From: JANLQX01 sp043775075
Lineage (GTDB): Bacteria; Actinomycetota; Acidimicrobiia; Acidimicrobiales; JANYDT01
Reading direction: 5' to 3'
Length of the DNA: 9,979 nucleotides
NCBI GenBank assembly: GCA_043775075.1
Contig: JAYVSS010000231.1
Location: 1 to 9,979 of the forward strand
The notes beneath the pieces were generated by a model that ran no database searches, was not told where the DNA came from, and saw only the letters and a list, made by a program, of their open reading frames with translations. Below are positions 1-7,681 of the stretch, piece after piece. Both the position numbers and the translations under genes were made by a program. Every line of letters begins with the position of its first letter. Position 1 is the stretch's first letter.

Positions 1-107
1 CGGGCGCCGCACTGCAACCGGTCGAACTGCCGGCCGATCAGCGAATCGTACGTACGCTTAGTAAATACGGCTACCTGAACGAAGATGTTGCGATGAGGAG
101 TAACTGA
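1..107 (+). CDS. C-terminal fragment of an unidentified protein upstream of purF
   Basis: An open frame entering from the left edge (first full codon at 3) ends at TGA 105-107, one base before the purF ATG. The visible 34-residue tail contains the stretch VRTLSKYGYLNED and ends in MRSN. I do not recognise the family. purL often lies directly upstream of purF in bacteria, but this tail does not look like a PurL C-terminus to me, so I do not assign it. The single-base gap to purF suggests it belongs to the same operon. Being real coding sequence is supported by the tight spacing and the open frame, but the fragment is too short to be certain. Confidence 0.5.
   Translation, partial: GAALQPVELPADQRIVRTLSKYGYLNEDVAMRSN
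95..100 (+). promoter_or_regulatory. Ribosome binding site of purF
   Basis: GAGGAG lies 8 nt upstream of the purF ATG at 109 and inside the last codons of the upstream frame. It is a strong Shine-Dalgarno match. It supports the start that places Cys at position 2, which the PurF mechanism requires. Confidence 0.75.
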
Positions 108-108
108 A

Positions 109-1512
109 ATGTGCGGCATTCTTGGCGTCACCCTTCCGGCCTCGATGGACGACTACGAAGCCGCTCGACTCTCGTTTTTCGGCCTGTTCGCTCTCCAACA
201 TCGTGGCCAGGAGGGGGCGGGTCTGGCGACGGCCGATGGTACCGGCGCCCGTATCCACAAAGACACTGGCTTGGTCACTCAGCTGTTGACCGAGGAGCGT
301 CTGCGTTCGTTGCCCGGCCATCACGCCATTGCCCATACCCGGTACTCGACCACGGGGGCGTCGGTCGCTCGCAATGCTCAGCCGTTTCTGGTGGAGACCC
401 AGCACGGGCCCCTCGGCATGGTCCACAACGGCAACCTGGTCAACGCCGCGGAGCTTCGCGACGAACTTCTGGCCAAGGGCTTCCCCCTCGCCGCGACGTC
501 GGATACCGAGGTCATGGTGTTGATGTTGGCCAGTGCCGGTGGAAGCAGCCTGGAGGACCGGGTCGAGCGGACGATGCCGTCGTGGAAGGGTGCGTACTCA
601 CTGGTCATTCTTGCCTCAGATCGTGTTGTGGCCGTGCGCGATCCGTGGGGGTTTCGTCCACTCTCGATTGGCCGTCTCCCTGATGGTGGGTGGGTCGTAG
701 CATCCGAAACAAGCGCGCTTAGTACCCTTCGGTGCTCCTCGGTGCGGGAAGTTGAACCGGGTGAAATCGTGACCATGATGGGCGACGAAATGAGCAGCCG
801 AATGGCGTTGTTTGGTGCTCCGGCGTTGGCTCGGTGCACGTTTGAACACGTCTACTTCTCTCGGCCGGACAGCGTATGGGACGGAACCAGCGTGCACCAT
901 GTTCGTCAACGCCTTGGTGAGCTATTGGCCGAAGACGCGCCGGTTGATGCCGACGTCGTGGTGCCGGTGCCGGACTCCTCGATACCGGCCGCCATCGGAT
1001 ATTCCCAACGATCCGGCATCGCGTTCAACGACGGCTTTATCAAGAATCGTTACATCGGTCGCACGTTCATCGAGCCCACCCAGGCCATGCGCGAACACGG
1101 TGTGGCGATGAAATTCAACGTGCTGCGCGAAAACTTGGAGGGTCGGCGAGTGATCATGATCGACGATTCCATCGTTCGTGGCACCACCGCCGGACCGCTT
1201 GTGCGGATGTTGCGCGAGGGGGGAGCGACGGAGGTGCATGTGCGGGTGACGTGCCCGCCGATCATCCATCCGTGCCATATGGGACTTGATATGGGGACCT
1301 ACGATGAACTGATTTCTCATCGGCTTGAGGTCGACGCGCTGCGTTCGTTTATCGGGGCGGACTCGCTCGCCTTTCTGTCCTTGTCCTCGATGATGAAGGC
1401 CGTTGGACGCAGCGACGGCTATTGCAACGCCTGCTTCACTGGCGACTATCCGCTCCCCGTGCCAGTCACCATCGGCCGCGCAAAAAACAACTTCGAAGGC
1501 GTGCTTCGATGA
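109..1512 (+). CDS. purF: Amidophosphoribosyltransferase PurF (step 1 of de novo purine synthesis)
   Basis: PurF transfers ammonia from glutamine to PRPP, giving 5-phosphoribosylamine; it is the committed, feedback-regulated cytosolic step. The protein has 467 residues, a normal family length. It begins MCGILGV, so removal of Met exposes the catalytic N-terminal Cys of the class II (Ntn) glutaminase with no propeptide. Glutaminase signatures include LQHRGQEGAG, HTRYSTTG and VHNGNL. The C-terminal phosphoribosyltransferase domain carries the PRPP loop VIMIDDSIVRGTT at residues 348-360. Cys243, Cys389, Cys439 and Cys442 match in context the four ligands of the [4Fe-4S] cluster in the Bacillus subtilis-type enzyme, so this should be an iron-sulfur PurF. 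A GAGGAG site 8 nt upstream fixes the start. The stop overlaps the purDM start as ATGA, implying translational coupling. Confidence 0.97.
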   Translation: MCGILGVTLPASMDDYEAARLSFFGLFALQHRGQEGAGLATADGTGARIHKDTGLVTQLLTEERLRSLPGHHAIAHTRYSTTGASVARNAQPFLVETQHGPLGMVHNGNLVNAAELRDELLAKGFPLAATSDTEVMVLMLASAGGSSLEDRVERTMPSWKGAYSLVILASDRVVAVRDPWGFRPLSIGRLPDGGWVVASETSALSTLRCSSVREVEPGEIVTMMGDEMSSRMALFGAPALARCTFEHVYFSRPDSVWDGTSVHHVRQRLGELLAEDAPVDADVVVPVPDSSIPAAIGYSQRSGIAFNDGFIKNRYIGRTFIEPTQAMREHGVAMKFNVLRENLEGRRVIMIDDSIVRGTTAGPLVRMLREGGATEVHVRVTCPPIIHPCHMGLDMGTYDELISHRLEVDALRSFIGADSLAFLSLSSMMKAVGRSDGYCNACFTGDYPLPVPVTIGRAKNNFEGVLR

Positions 1513-3812
1513 GCGCCGGCCGACGCCTCAATGTGCTGGTGCTGGGCGGCGGAGGACGCGAACACGCGATGGCCTGGGCGGTGGCAAAGTCGCCGCTGTG
1601 TGCCGATCTGGTGGTTGCTCCGGGTAACGCCGGAACGCCGGGCCGTCGCGAGCCGGTGGACGTCAGCGATCCCGATGCGGTATGCGCGCTGGCAAAACAA
1701 CTTGGTACGGCCCTGGTGATCATCGGGCCAGACGCAGCAATTGCCGCCGGAGTGGCTGACGCCCTCGAAGCTGAAGGGATCAAAGTGTTCGGCGCATCGA
1801 AAGCAGCCGGCGAGTTGGAATGGTCGAAAACCGCGTCACGGGAGTTCTGCCTGCGCCACGGGATCGCCGTACCGGCGAGTCGGTCGTTCACCCACGCCGA
1901 AGTTGACGACGCTATCGCCTACGTCCTCTCCGCCGGCGTCCCGATGGTCGTTAAGGCCGACGGGCTCGCGGGAGGCAAGGGCGTGGTCGTGGCGGCCTCA
2001 GTGGAGGAGACGCTGGCAGCGATTCGTGCGGTCCTCGTGGGCGGGTCATTCGGTGCAGCTGGATCTCGAGTGCTGGTGGAAGAGCGGCTGATCGGCGAAG
2101 AGATCTCGCTGCTCGCTTTCTGCGACGGCACGCTCGCCGTGGCCATGCCCCCGGCGCAGGACCACAAACGAATCGGCGAGGGCGACACCGGAGTGAACAC
2201 CGGAGGGATGGGGGCCTACGCGCCAGCCCCTGCGTGTCCTCCCTCCCGGGCCGAGGAACTGACCCGAGCCGTTCTGCAACGCGCCGTCGATGGTTGTGCC
2301 GCCGAAGGTCGCCCGTTGCGTGGCGTGTTGTATGCCGGTCTGATGCTTACCGCGGACGGACCGAAGTTGTTGGAGTTCAACTGTCGCTTCGGCGACCCGG
2401 AGGCTCAGGTACTGCTGCCCTTGCTCGCCGGTGATTTCGTCGAAATTGCTGAGGCGTGCGCGGTTGGCGCACTTGAACCTTCGATGGTGCGGTGGCGCGA
2501 TGACGCCGCTTGCACCGTGGTGCTCGCCTCCGCCGGGTATCCATCGGCCCTGACCGTGGGTGTGCCGATCAGGCTCGACGGAGCGAGCGGCGATTTATTG
2601 TTCTACGCCGGGGTGGAGCGCGAGGACGACGATTCTCTGCGCACCATCGGAGGTCGAGTGTTCTCGGCCACAGGCGTGGGAGGGACGTTCGCCGAAGCTC
2701 GTACGCGCGCCTATGACCTTGCAAGCCGTGTGCACTTCGCCGGCTCGCAAATGCGCCGTGACATTGGATGGCGGGCGATTGCTCGCACCACCGGGGGGTA
2801 TGCCGCGTCCGGGGTGTCTATCGACGAAGGTACGCGCGCTGTCGATTTGTTGAAGGGTTCTGTCGCCAAGACCCACGGGAGCGCCGTGCTCGCTGGGGTT
2901 GGCGCTTTCGGCGGGGTGTTCGATGCGGCGGCCTTAAAAGCGATGGATCAACCTGTCCTCGTCGCCTCGACCGATGGGGTCGGGACCAAGGTCGCTCTGG
3001 CGGCGGAGGCGGGCCGCCTGCGAGGCGTTGGCATGGATCTGGTGAATCACTGCGTGAACGACGTGTTGGTGCAGAACGCTCGGCCGTTGTTCTTTCTTGA
3101 CTACGTGGCGGCGTCGAAAATCGTGCCCGAGCAGGTGGCCGACATTGTGGCGGGGATGAGCGAGGCGTGTGCAGCCAACGGTTGTGCGTTGCTCGGTGGC
3201 GAGACGGCGGAAATGCCCGGCGTCTATCACGACGGCCACGTGGATGTGGCGGGCACGCTCGTGGGTATGGCGGAGCGGGCCAGACTGTTGCCCCTGACCA
3301 CTATTGCTCCCGGCGATGTTCTCATCGGTCTGGTGTCGAGCGGGCCGCATACGAACGGGTACTCCCTACTGCGTCGAGTGTTCGCCGGGCTACCGTTGGA
3401 CGCCATGCCCGAACCGCTGCAAGTTCCTCTGGGCGATGCCCTCCTTGAGCCTCATCGCAGCTACCTTCCGGTGCTCGCCCCGCTCCTCGATGGACCAATC
3501 GGAGCGACAGTCAAAGCCCTGGTGCACATCACCGGCGGAGGACTTCTGGAGAACATTCCCCGCGTGCTTCCGACCGGTCTCGGCGCGGACGTGGTCCTCG
3601 GCTCGTGGCCCGTGCCCCCGCTTTTCCGTCTCATTCGAGACGCCAGCGGTTTGCCGGCAGAAGAGCTCCATCGGACCATCAACATGGGCGTTGGAATGGT
3701 GATCATATGCACACCTACTGATGCGTCTGCAGTGCAGGCGGCGCTTCTGGAAGAAACGTGGATCATCGGATCCGTCGTGGCTGAACACCCCGGAACGGTG
3801 GAGCTGCGATGA
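1509..3812 (+). CDS. purD-purM: Fused PurD-PurM: GAR synthetase / AIR synthetase bifunctional protein
   Basis: One uninterrupted 767-residue frame encodes two purine enzymes. Residues 1 to about 425 are PurD (phosphoribosylamine + glycine + ATP to GAR), an ATP-grasp ligase. It shows the N-terminal GGGGREHA loop (13-20), KADGLAGGKG (149-158), QDHKR (217-221), NTGGMGAYAP (230-239), the metal/ATP motif EFNCRFGDPE (289-298) and the usual PurD ending RDIGWRA (417-423). After a linker of only a few residues, PurM (FGAM + ATP to AIR) begins at GYAASGVSIDEG (430-441). It carries STDGVGTK (487-494), GGETAEMPG (563-571), SSGPHTNGYS (610-619) and HITGGG (673-678), and both halves are near full family length. 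The frame is open upstream inside purF, but ATG 1509 gives the canonical PurD N-terminus, overlaps the purF stop (ATGA) and has GAAGG 9 nt upstream. The downstream neighbour purN overlaps by 4 nt, giving GART domain order. Separate enzymes are the bacterial norm as I know it. Confidence 0.94.
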   Translation: MSAGRRLNVLVLGGGGREHAMAWAVAKSPLCADLVVAPGNAGTPGRREPVDVSDPDAVCALAKQLGTALVIIGPDAAIAAGVADALEAEGIKVFGASKAAGELEWSKTASREFCLRHGIAVPASRSFTHAEVDDAIAYVLSAGVPMVVKADGLAGGKGVVVAASVEETLAAIRAVLVGGSFGAAGSRVLVEERLIGEEISLLAFCDGTLAVAMPPAQDHKRIGEGDTGVNTGGMGAYAPAPACPPSRAEELTRAVLQRAVDGCAAEGRPLRGVLYAGLMLTADGPKLLEFNCRFGDPEAQVLLPLLAGDFVEIAEACAVGALEPSMVRWRDDAACTVVLASAGYPSALTVGVPIRLDGASGDLLFYAGVEREDDDSLRTIGGRVFSATGVGGTFAEARTRAYDLASRVHFAGSQMRRDIGWRAIARTTGGYAASGVSIDEGTRAVDLLKGSVAKTHGSAVLAGVGAFGGVFDAAALKAMDQPVLVASTDGVGTKVALAAEAGRLRGVGMDLVNHCVNDVLVQNARPLFFLDYVAASKIVPEQVADIVAGMSEACAANGCALLGGETAEMPGVYHDGHVDVAGTLVGMAERARLLPLTTIAPGDVLIGLVSSGPHTNGYSLLRRVFAGLPLDAMPEPLQVPLGDALLEPHRSYLPVLAPLLDGPIGATVKALVHITGGGLLENIPRVLPTGLGADVVLGSWPVPPLFRLIRDASGLPAEELHRTINMGVGMVIICTPTDASAVQAALLEETWIIGSVVAEHPGTVELR

Positions 3813-4411
3813 GCGCTCGGTTGGCTGTTCTGGCATCGGGTGGCGGTTCAAATCTGCAGGCCATTCTGAACGCCTGTGCGTCCGGTGAGCTCGCCGCATC
3901 GGTCGTCTGCGTCGTATCGGACAACGCCAATGCCGGAGCGCTAGCTCGGGCCGAGGCGGCGGGCGTGCCCAGTGTGTTCGTTCATCCCCGGTCGACGAAT
4001 TTGACCATGGATCGCCGAGTTTGGGACCGTTCCCTGGCTGCTGCTGTAGCAAAGTGCCGACCGGACTGGGTCGTGCTCGCCGGGTTCATGCGACTGCTGA
4101 CGAGTGAATTCTTGGATCAGTTTCCGCATCGGGTCGTCAATCTCCACCCGGCGAGGCCCGGCGAGTTGCCGGGCACGAAGGCCATCGAGCGAGCGTTCGT
4201 CGAGTTCGTCGCGGGGACCCGAACCCATTCGGGGGTGATGGTGCACCTCGTGCCAAATGAAGGTGTGGACGACGGCCCGGTTCTCGCCACCGTCGACGTC
4301 GCCTTTTTTCCCGGCGACACCGTCGCTGCTTTCACCGCTCGCATGCACCGGGCGGAACACTCGCTCCTCGTCTCCACTCTTTCCCGTCTCGTAGAAGAGG
4401 TATCCGCATGA
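3809..4411 (+). CDS. purN: Phosphoribosylglycinamide formyltransferase PurN
   Basis: PurN transfers the formyl group of 10-formyltetrahydrofolate to GAR, giving FGAR (step 3); it is cytosolic. The product has 200 residues, normal for stand-alone PurN. It opens with LAVLASGGGSNLQAIL, the phosphate-binding loop typical of the family. The catalytic triad known from the E. coli enzyme (Asn106, His108, Asp144) matches Asn111 and His113 in NLHP, and Asp154 in GVDDGP. The region between His113 and Asp154 is about five residues longer than in E. coli or human PurN (finding given separately), but no key residue is lost. ATG 3809 overlaps the purDM stop and TGA overlaps the guaB start, both as ATGA. 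Directly after PurD-PurM it completes GART gene order, and its substrate GAR is the product of the PurD half. Confidence 0.95.
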   Translation: MSARLAVLASGGGSNLQAILNACASGELAASVVCVVSDNANAGALARAEAAGVPSVFVHPRSTNLTMDRRVWDRSLAAAVAKCRPDWVVLAGFMRLLTSEFLDQFPHRVVNLHPARPGELPGTKAIERAFVEFVAGTRTHSGVMVHLVPNEGVDDGPVLATVDVAFFPGDTVAAFTARMHRAEHSLLVSTLSRLVEEVSA

Positions 4412-5949
4412 CCGCTATATCCGATACTACGTACGCTGATCAACTGTATGCAGATGATGTGAACGCTGCCCTGTTCGACCGGTTCACCGCGCTGACGTTC
4501 GACGACGTGGTTGTCGTTCCGGGATACAGCGACGTCCTCCCCGCCGATGTGGACACCAGCACCACGCTGGCCCGTGACATCCGCCTGCAGGTTCCGATCG
4601 TGTCTGCCGCCATGGATCGGGTGACCGAATCACGCATGGCTGTGGCGCTGGCCCGAGAGGGAGGTATCGGAGTAATCCATCGCAACCTCGATGCCGATGA
4701 TCAAGCGGCCGAAGTCCGGAGAGTCAAGCGCAGCCAATCGGGCATGATCACCGATCCGGTCACGGTCGGTCCGGCGGCCACCGTGGCGGAGGCCGAATCG
4801 TTGATGGCGCGATTCCGCTTCAGCGGCGTTCCCGTGATTGTCCCCGACGGACGCCTTGTCGGAATCATCACCAACCGCGATATCCGCTTCTTGGAACCGG
4901 GCGACGAGCATCGGCCGGTCACGGACTTTATGACGAGCGAAGGCCTCGTCACCGCGCCCACCGGCACCACGCTGCTTGAGGCGAAGGCCCTGCTCCGCCG
5001 CCATCGCATAGAGAAGCTTCCGTTGGTTGACGAGCACGGCCGGCTGACCGGTCTCATCACCGTGAAAGACCTGTCGAAGCATCGCGATCATCCGCAAGCG
5101 TCGGTTGACTCCCAGGGACGACTCCGGGTGGCGGCGGCGGTGGGCGTTGGGGCCGACGGGGAGAAGCGTGTTGATGCGCTGGTGCAGGTCGGCGTGGATG
5201 CGGTGGCGCTCGATACGGCCCACGGCCATTCCAAGGGCGTACTCGACACGATTGCGATGATCCGGTCGGGATGGCCCACACTGGCAATTTTGGCCGGCAA
5301 TGTGGTCACCGCCGAAGGGGTGGAAGCGCTGGTTCGCGCCGGTGCCGACGCGGTAAAGGTGGGCGTGGGGGCCGGGTCCATCTGCACCACCCGCGTGATT
5401 GCCGGGGCCGGCATGCCACAACTTTCGGCCATTCATGAGGCGTCGATCGCCGCTCGTCGTCTGGGGATTCCAATCATCGGCGACGGAGGCATCACCTATT
5501 CCGGCGATGTGGTCAAAGCCATCGCCGCAGGCGCCAATCTGGTGATGCTCGGCAGCGTGTTGGCTGGTGTCGACGAATCGCCGGGTGAGTTCGAGCTCTA
5601 CGAAGGTCGTCGGTTCAAGAGCTACCGAGGCATGGGCAGTCTCGGCGCTCTGTCTGGCCGGGTGGCCGATCGCTATGCCACCGGGCAGGGACGGGGCGAG
5701 ACCGAGACAGGCAAGCTCGTGCCCGAAGGTATCGAGGGCCGCGTGCCCTACGCCGGTTCTCTCCACGACGTGATGCATCAAATGGCCGGAGGCTTGCGCG
5801 CGGGCATGGGATACGCCGGAGCGGCCACGCTGTCCGAACTTGGTCGGGCCCGCCTCATGCGCGTGACTGCTGCCGGTCGGGCGGAAAGCCACCCGCATGA
5901 TGTGCAGATCACCAAGGAAGCTCCGAACTACAGCCGTGGGGCAACGTGA
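4408..5949 (+). CDS. guaB: Inosine-5'-monophosphate dehydrogenase GuaB
   Basis: GuaB oxidises IMP to XMP with NAD+, the rate-limiting step toward GMP. At 513 residues it has the standard bacterial length and a TIM-barrel core interrupted by two CBS domains (about 113-163, starting MITDPVTV, and about 175-226, starting MTSEGLVT), the usual nucleotide-sensing module. The active-site loop GSICTTR contains catalytic Cys326. YRGMGSLGAL (406-415) binds substrate phosphate, Arg422-Tyr423 is the dyad on the mobile flap, and LVPEGIEGRVPY (437-448) is the conserved flap end. The start ATG overlaps the purN stop, with AGAAGAGG 7 nt upstream. The stop overlaps the GTG of purE. Its place between purN and purE couples guanine-branch commitment to IMP synthesis, whereas guaB usually pairs with guaA. 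Confidence 0.97.
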   Translation: MTAISDTTYADQLYADDVNAALFDRFTALTFDDVVVVPGYSDVLPADVDTSTTLARDIRLQVPIVSAAMDRVTESRMAVALAREGGIGVIHRNLDADDQAAEVRRVKRSQSGMITDPVTVGPAATVAEAESLMARFRFSGVPVIVPDGRLVGIITNRDIRFLEPGDEHRPVTDFMTSEGLVTAPTGTTLLEAKALLRRHRIEKLPLVDEHGRLTGLITVKDLSKHRDHPQASVDSQGRLRVAAAVGVGADGEKRVDALVQVGVDAVALDTAHGHSKGVLDTIAMIRSGWPTLAILAGNVVTAEGVEALVRAGADAVKVGVGAGSICTTRVIAGAGMPQLSAIHEASIAARRLGIPIIGDGGITYSGDVVKAIAAGANLVMLGSVLAGVDESPGEFELYEGRRFKSYRGMGSLGALSGRVADRYATGQGRGETETGKLVPEGIEGRVPYAGSLHDVMHQMAGGLRAGMGYAGAATLSELGRARLMRVTAAGRAESHPHDVQITKEAPNYSRGAT

Positions 5950-6449
5950 GCCGTACCAATGCCCCAATCATAGGTGTGCTTATGGGTTCACGGTCAGACT
6001 GGTCGGTGATGGAGCACGCAGTGTTGGTGTTGCGGGAGCTGGAGGTTTCTTGTGAAGCCCGTATCGTCAGCGCGCATCGTATGCCGGTCGAGATGGCGGC
6101 GTACGCGGCATCGGCGAGTGATCGAGGACTCCGGGCGATCATCGCCGGGGCGGGGGGCGCGGCCCATTTACCGGGCATGTTGGCGGCGCAAACGCTGGTG
6201 CCGGTGCTCGGCGTGCCGGTCCCTTCGACGGTGCTGGCTGGTACCGATTCCTTGCTCTCCATTGTGCAGATGCCGGCCGGGGTACCCGTGGCCACATTCG
6301 CTATTGGGAAGGCCGGGGCGATCAATGCCGCGCTGTTTGCGGCGGCAATGTTGGCCGCCGACGATCCGGTGTTGGCCGACCGCCTCGCCGCTCGAAGAAC
6401 GGTGGCGCACGATGTCGCGGTGGCGTCACAATCCGAACTCCCTGCGTAG
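5946..6449 (+). CDS. purE: N5-carboxyaminoimidazole ribonucleotide mutase PurE (class I)
   Basis: PurE rearranges N5-CAIR to CAIR, the second half of step 6, using the product of PurK. The 167-residue protein has class I signatures: GVLMGSRSDW near the N-terminus (10-19), SAHRMP (42-47) with catalytic-type His44, AGAGGAAHLPGM (67-78) with His74, LGVPVPS and IVQMPAGVPVAT. A PurK gene directly downstream fits class I (mutase) rather than class II carboxylase activity. The start is GTG at 5946, overlapping the guaB stop as GTGA, with purine-rich GTGGGG a few bases upstream. No in-frame ATG gives a plausible N-terminus. The stop TAG is 5 nt before the annotated purK ATG. Confidence 0.95.
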   Translation: MSRTNAPIIGVLMGSRSDWSVMEHAVLVLRELEVSCEARIVSAHRMPVEMAAYAASASDRGLRAIIAGAGGAAHLPGMLAAQTLVPVLGVPVPSTVLAGTDSLLSIVQMPAGVPVATFAIGKAGAINAALFAAAMLAADDPVLADRLAARRTVAHDVAVASQSELPA

Positions 6450-6454
6450 ACGCG

Positions 6455-7681
6455 ATGAATGTGGAGCAGCACGAGGAATACGACCAAGAGCACGAGGAGG
6501 CCCACGGACGGAGCCCGGTGATCGGGGTCCTCGGCGGTGGGCAACTCGGTCGGATGCTGGTCCAGGAGGCCGCGGTCCGGGGATATTGCTGCGTGGTGCG
6601 GACCGATGAAGCACCGGGCGGTCCCGCCGCCCAGGTGGTGGACGCCGAGTTCGTTGGTGCCTACGACGACGAATCCGTGAACCAGGCGTTTGTCAATGCC
6701 TGCACGGTCATCACCTCGGAGTTCGAGAACCTTCCGGCATCGTTGCTCGATAGCTTGGCCGAGCATGTGCCGGTGCGCCCGAGCTCGTTCTCCATCTTCA
6801 TCTGTCAGCACCGGCGGCGGGAGAAGGAATTTCTCGCTGCACTGGGAGTGCCTCACGCCCCGTTTATGGTGGTCCGTTCGGCCGATGAAGTATGCAGCGC
6901 GCTTAGTAAGTTGGGCGGGCAGGGAATCTTGAAAACAGCGGCATTCGGCTACGACGGGCGAGGCCAGATCAGACTCGATGCATCTCCTCGCGGCACCAGC
7001 GGCACAATGTGTGAAGCGTCTTGCGCATCGGCGTGGCACGAACTGGGGGTGGACGAAGCGGTGCTCGAAGGGTTTGTCTCCTTCGTTCGAGAGATCTCGG
7101 TGGTGGGAGCGCGGGGGCTGGACGGGTCATGGGTGGCGTTTGCTCCGGGTGAGAATTCTCACGTTGGTGGTGTTCTCGATTACACCATTGCTCCGGCCCG
7201 GGTCGGGCCCAAGGTGGCGTTAGAGGCCGGTTTGCTGGCCCGACAGATTGCCGACGCTCTTGACCACGTGGGAACGATCGGCGTTGAGTTCTTCGTGTTG
7301 CCCGACGATTCGTTGATCGTCAATGAGATGGCTCCCCGCCCGCACAATTCGGGACATCACACGATCGACGCGTGCACCGTCAGTCAGTTCGGACTGCAGC
7401 TCCAGACGGTGCTCGGTATGGCGTTGGATGAACCGGTGCAACACTCTCCGGCGATCATGGTGAACCTGCTCGGTGACTTGTGGGCCATCGGTGAACCGCG
7501 ATGGTCGACCGTGGAAGGTGATGCGACGGTGCGGCTCCACCTCTATGGCAAAGCATCGGCTCGCCCCGGCCGCAAAATGGGTCACCTGACGGTGCTTACG
7601 CTGCCGGGCGAGGACGTTGACGCTCACCTTGCTCGCGCTTTGGCGATCAGGTCTCGGCTGGTTGATAACGACGTTCCTTAG
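6455..7681 (+). CDS. purK: N5-carboxyaminoimidazole ribonucleotide synthase PurK
   Basis: PurK is an ATP-grasp enzyme converting AIR, bicarbonate and ATP to N5-CAIR, which PurE then uses; AIR comes from the PurM half encoded upstream. Family motifs include GVLGGGQLGRM (24-34), SEFENLP, the loop FGYDGRGQ, EGFVSFVREIS, NEMAPRPHNSGHHTID, MVNLLGD and HLYGKASARPGRKMGHLT near the C-terminus. The 408-residue length is slightly long because of an N-terminal tail of about 20 residues rich in Glu and His (HEEYDQEHEEAHG). No Shine-Dalgarno site precedes ATG 6455. An in-frame GTG at 6518, preceded by GGACGGAG, would start directly at the first beta strand, so the start is uncertain. The stop TAG overlaps the stop of the convergent minus-strand gene. 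This is the last gene of the operon. Confidence 0.94.
   Translation: MNVEQHEEYDQEHEEAHGRSPVIGVLGGGQLGRMLVQEAAVRGYCCVVRTDEAPGGPAAQVVDAEFVGAYDDESVNQAFVNACTVITSEFENLPASLLDSLAEHVPVRPSSFSIFICQHRRREKEFLAALGVPHAPFMVVRSADEVCSALSKLGGQGILKTAAFGYDGRGQIRLDASPRGTSGTMCEASCASAWHELGVDEAVLEGFVSFVREISVVGARGLDGSWVAFAPGENSHVGGVLDYTIAPARVGPKVALEAGLLARQIADALDHVGTIGVEFFVLPDDSLIVNEMAPRPHNSGHHTIDACTVSQFGLQLQTVLGMALDEPVQHSPAIMVNLLGDLWAIGEPRWSTVEGDATVRLHLYGKASARPGRKMGHLTVLTLPGEDVDAHLARALAIRSRLVDNDVP

Noticed and set aside
1422..1508. Upstream extension of the purDM frame into purF
   Set aside because: The extra 29 residues are the out-of-frame reading of the purF C-terminus and lack PurD similarity; ATG 1509 gives the canonical start and the ATGA overlap.
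3390..4052. 220-codon minus-strand frame spanning the purDM/purN junction
   Set aside because: It is a shadow frame; the Arg/Pro/His-rich product has no motif and the + strand genes are certain.
4630..5967. 445-codon open frame on the minus strand opposite guaB
   Set aside because: It is antisense to a fully conserved IMP dehydrogenase, its predicted protein is Arg/His-rich with no recognisable motif, and long antisense frames are common in GC-rich genes.
5909..7039. 376-codon open frame on the minus strand opposite purE and the purK start
   Set aside because: It is a low-complexity Ala/Ser/Arg composition with no family signature, and it is antisense to two clear genes.
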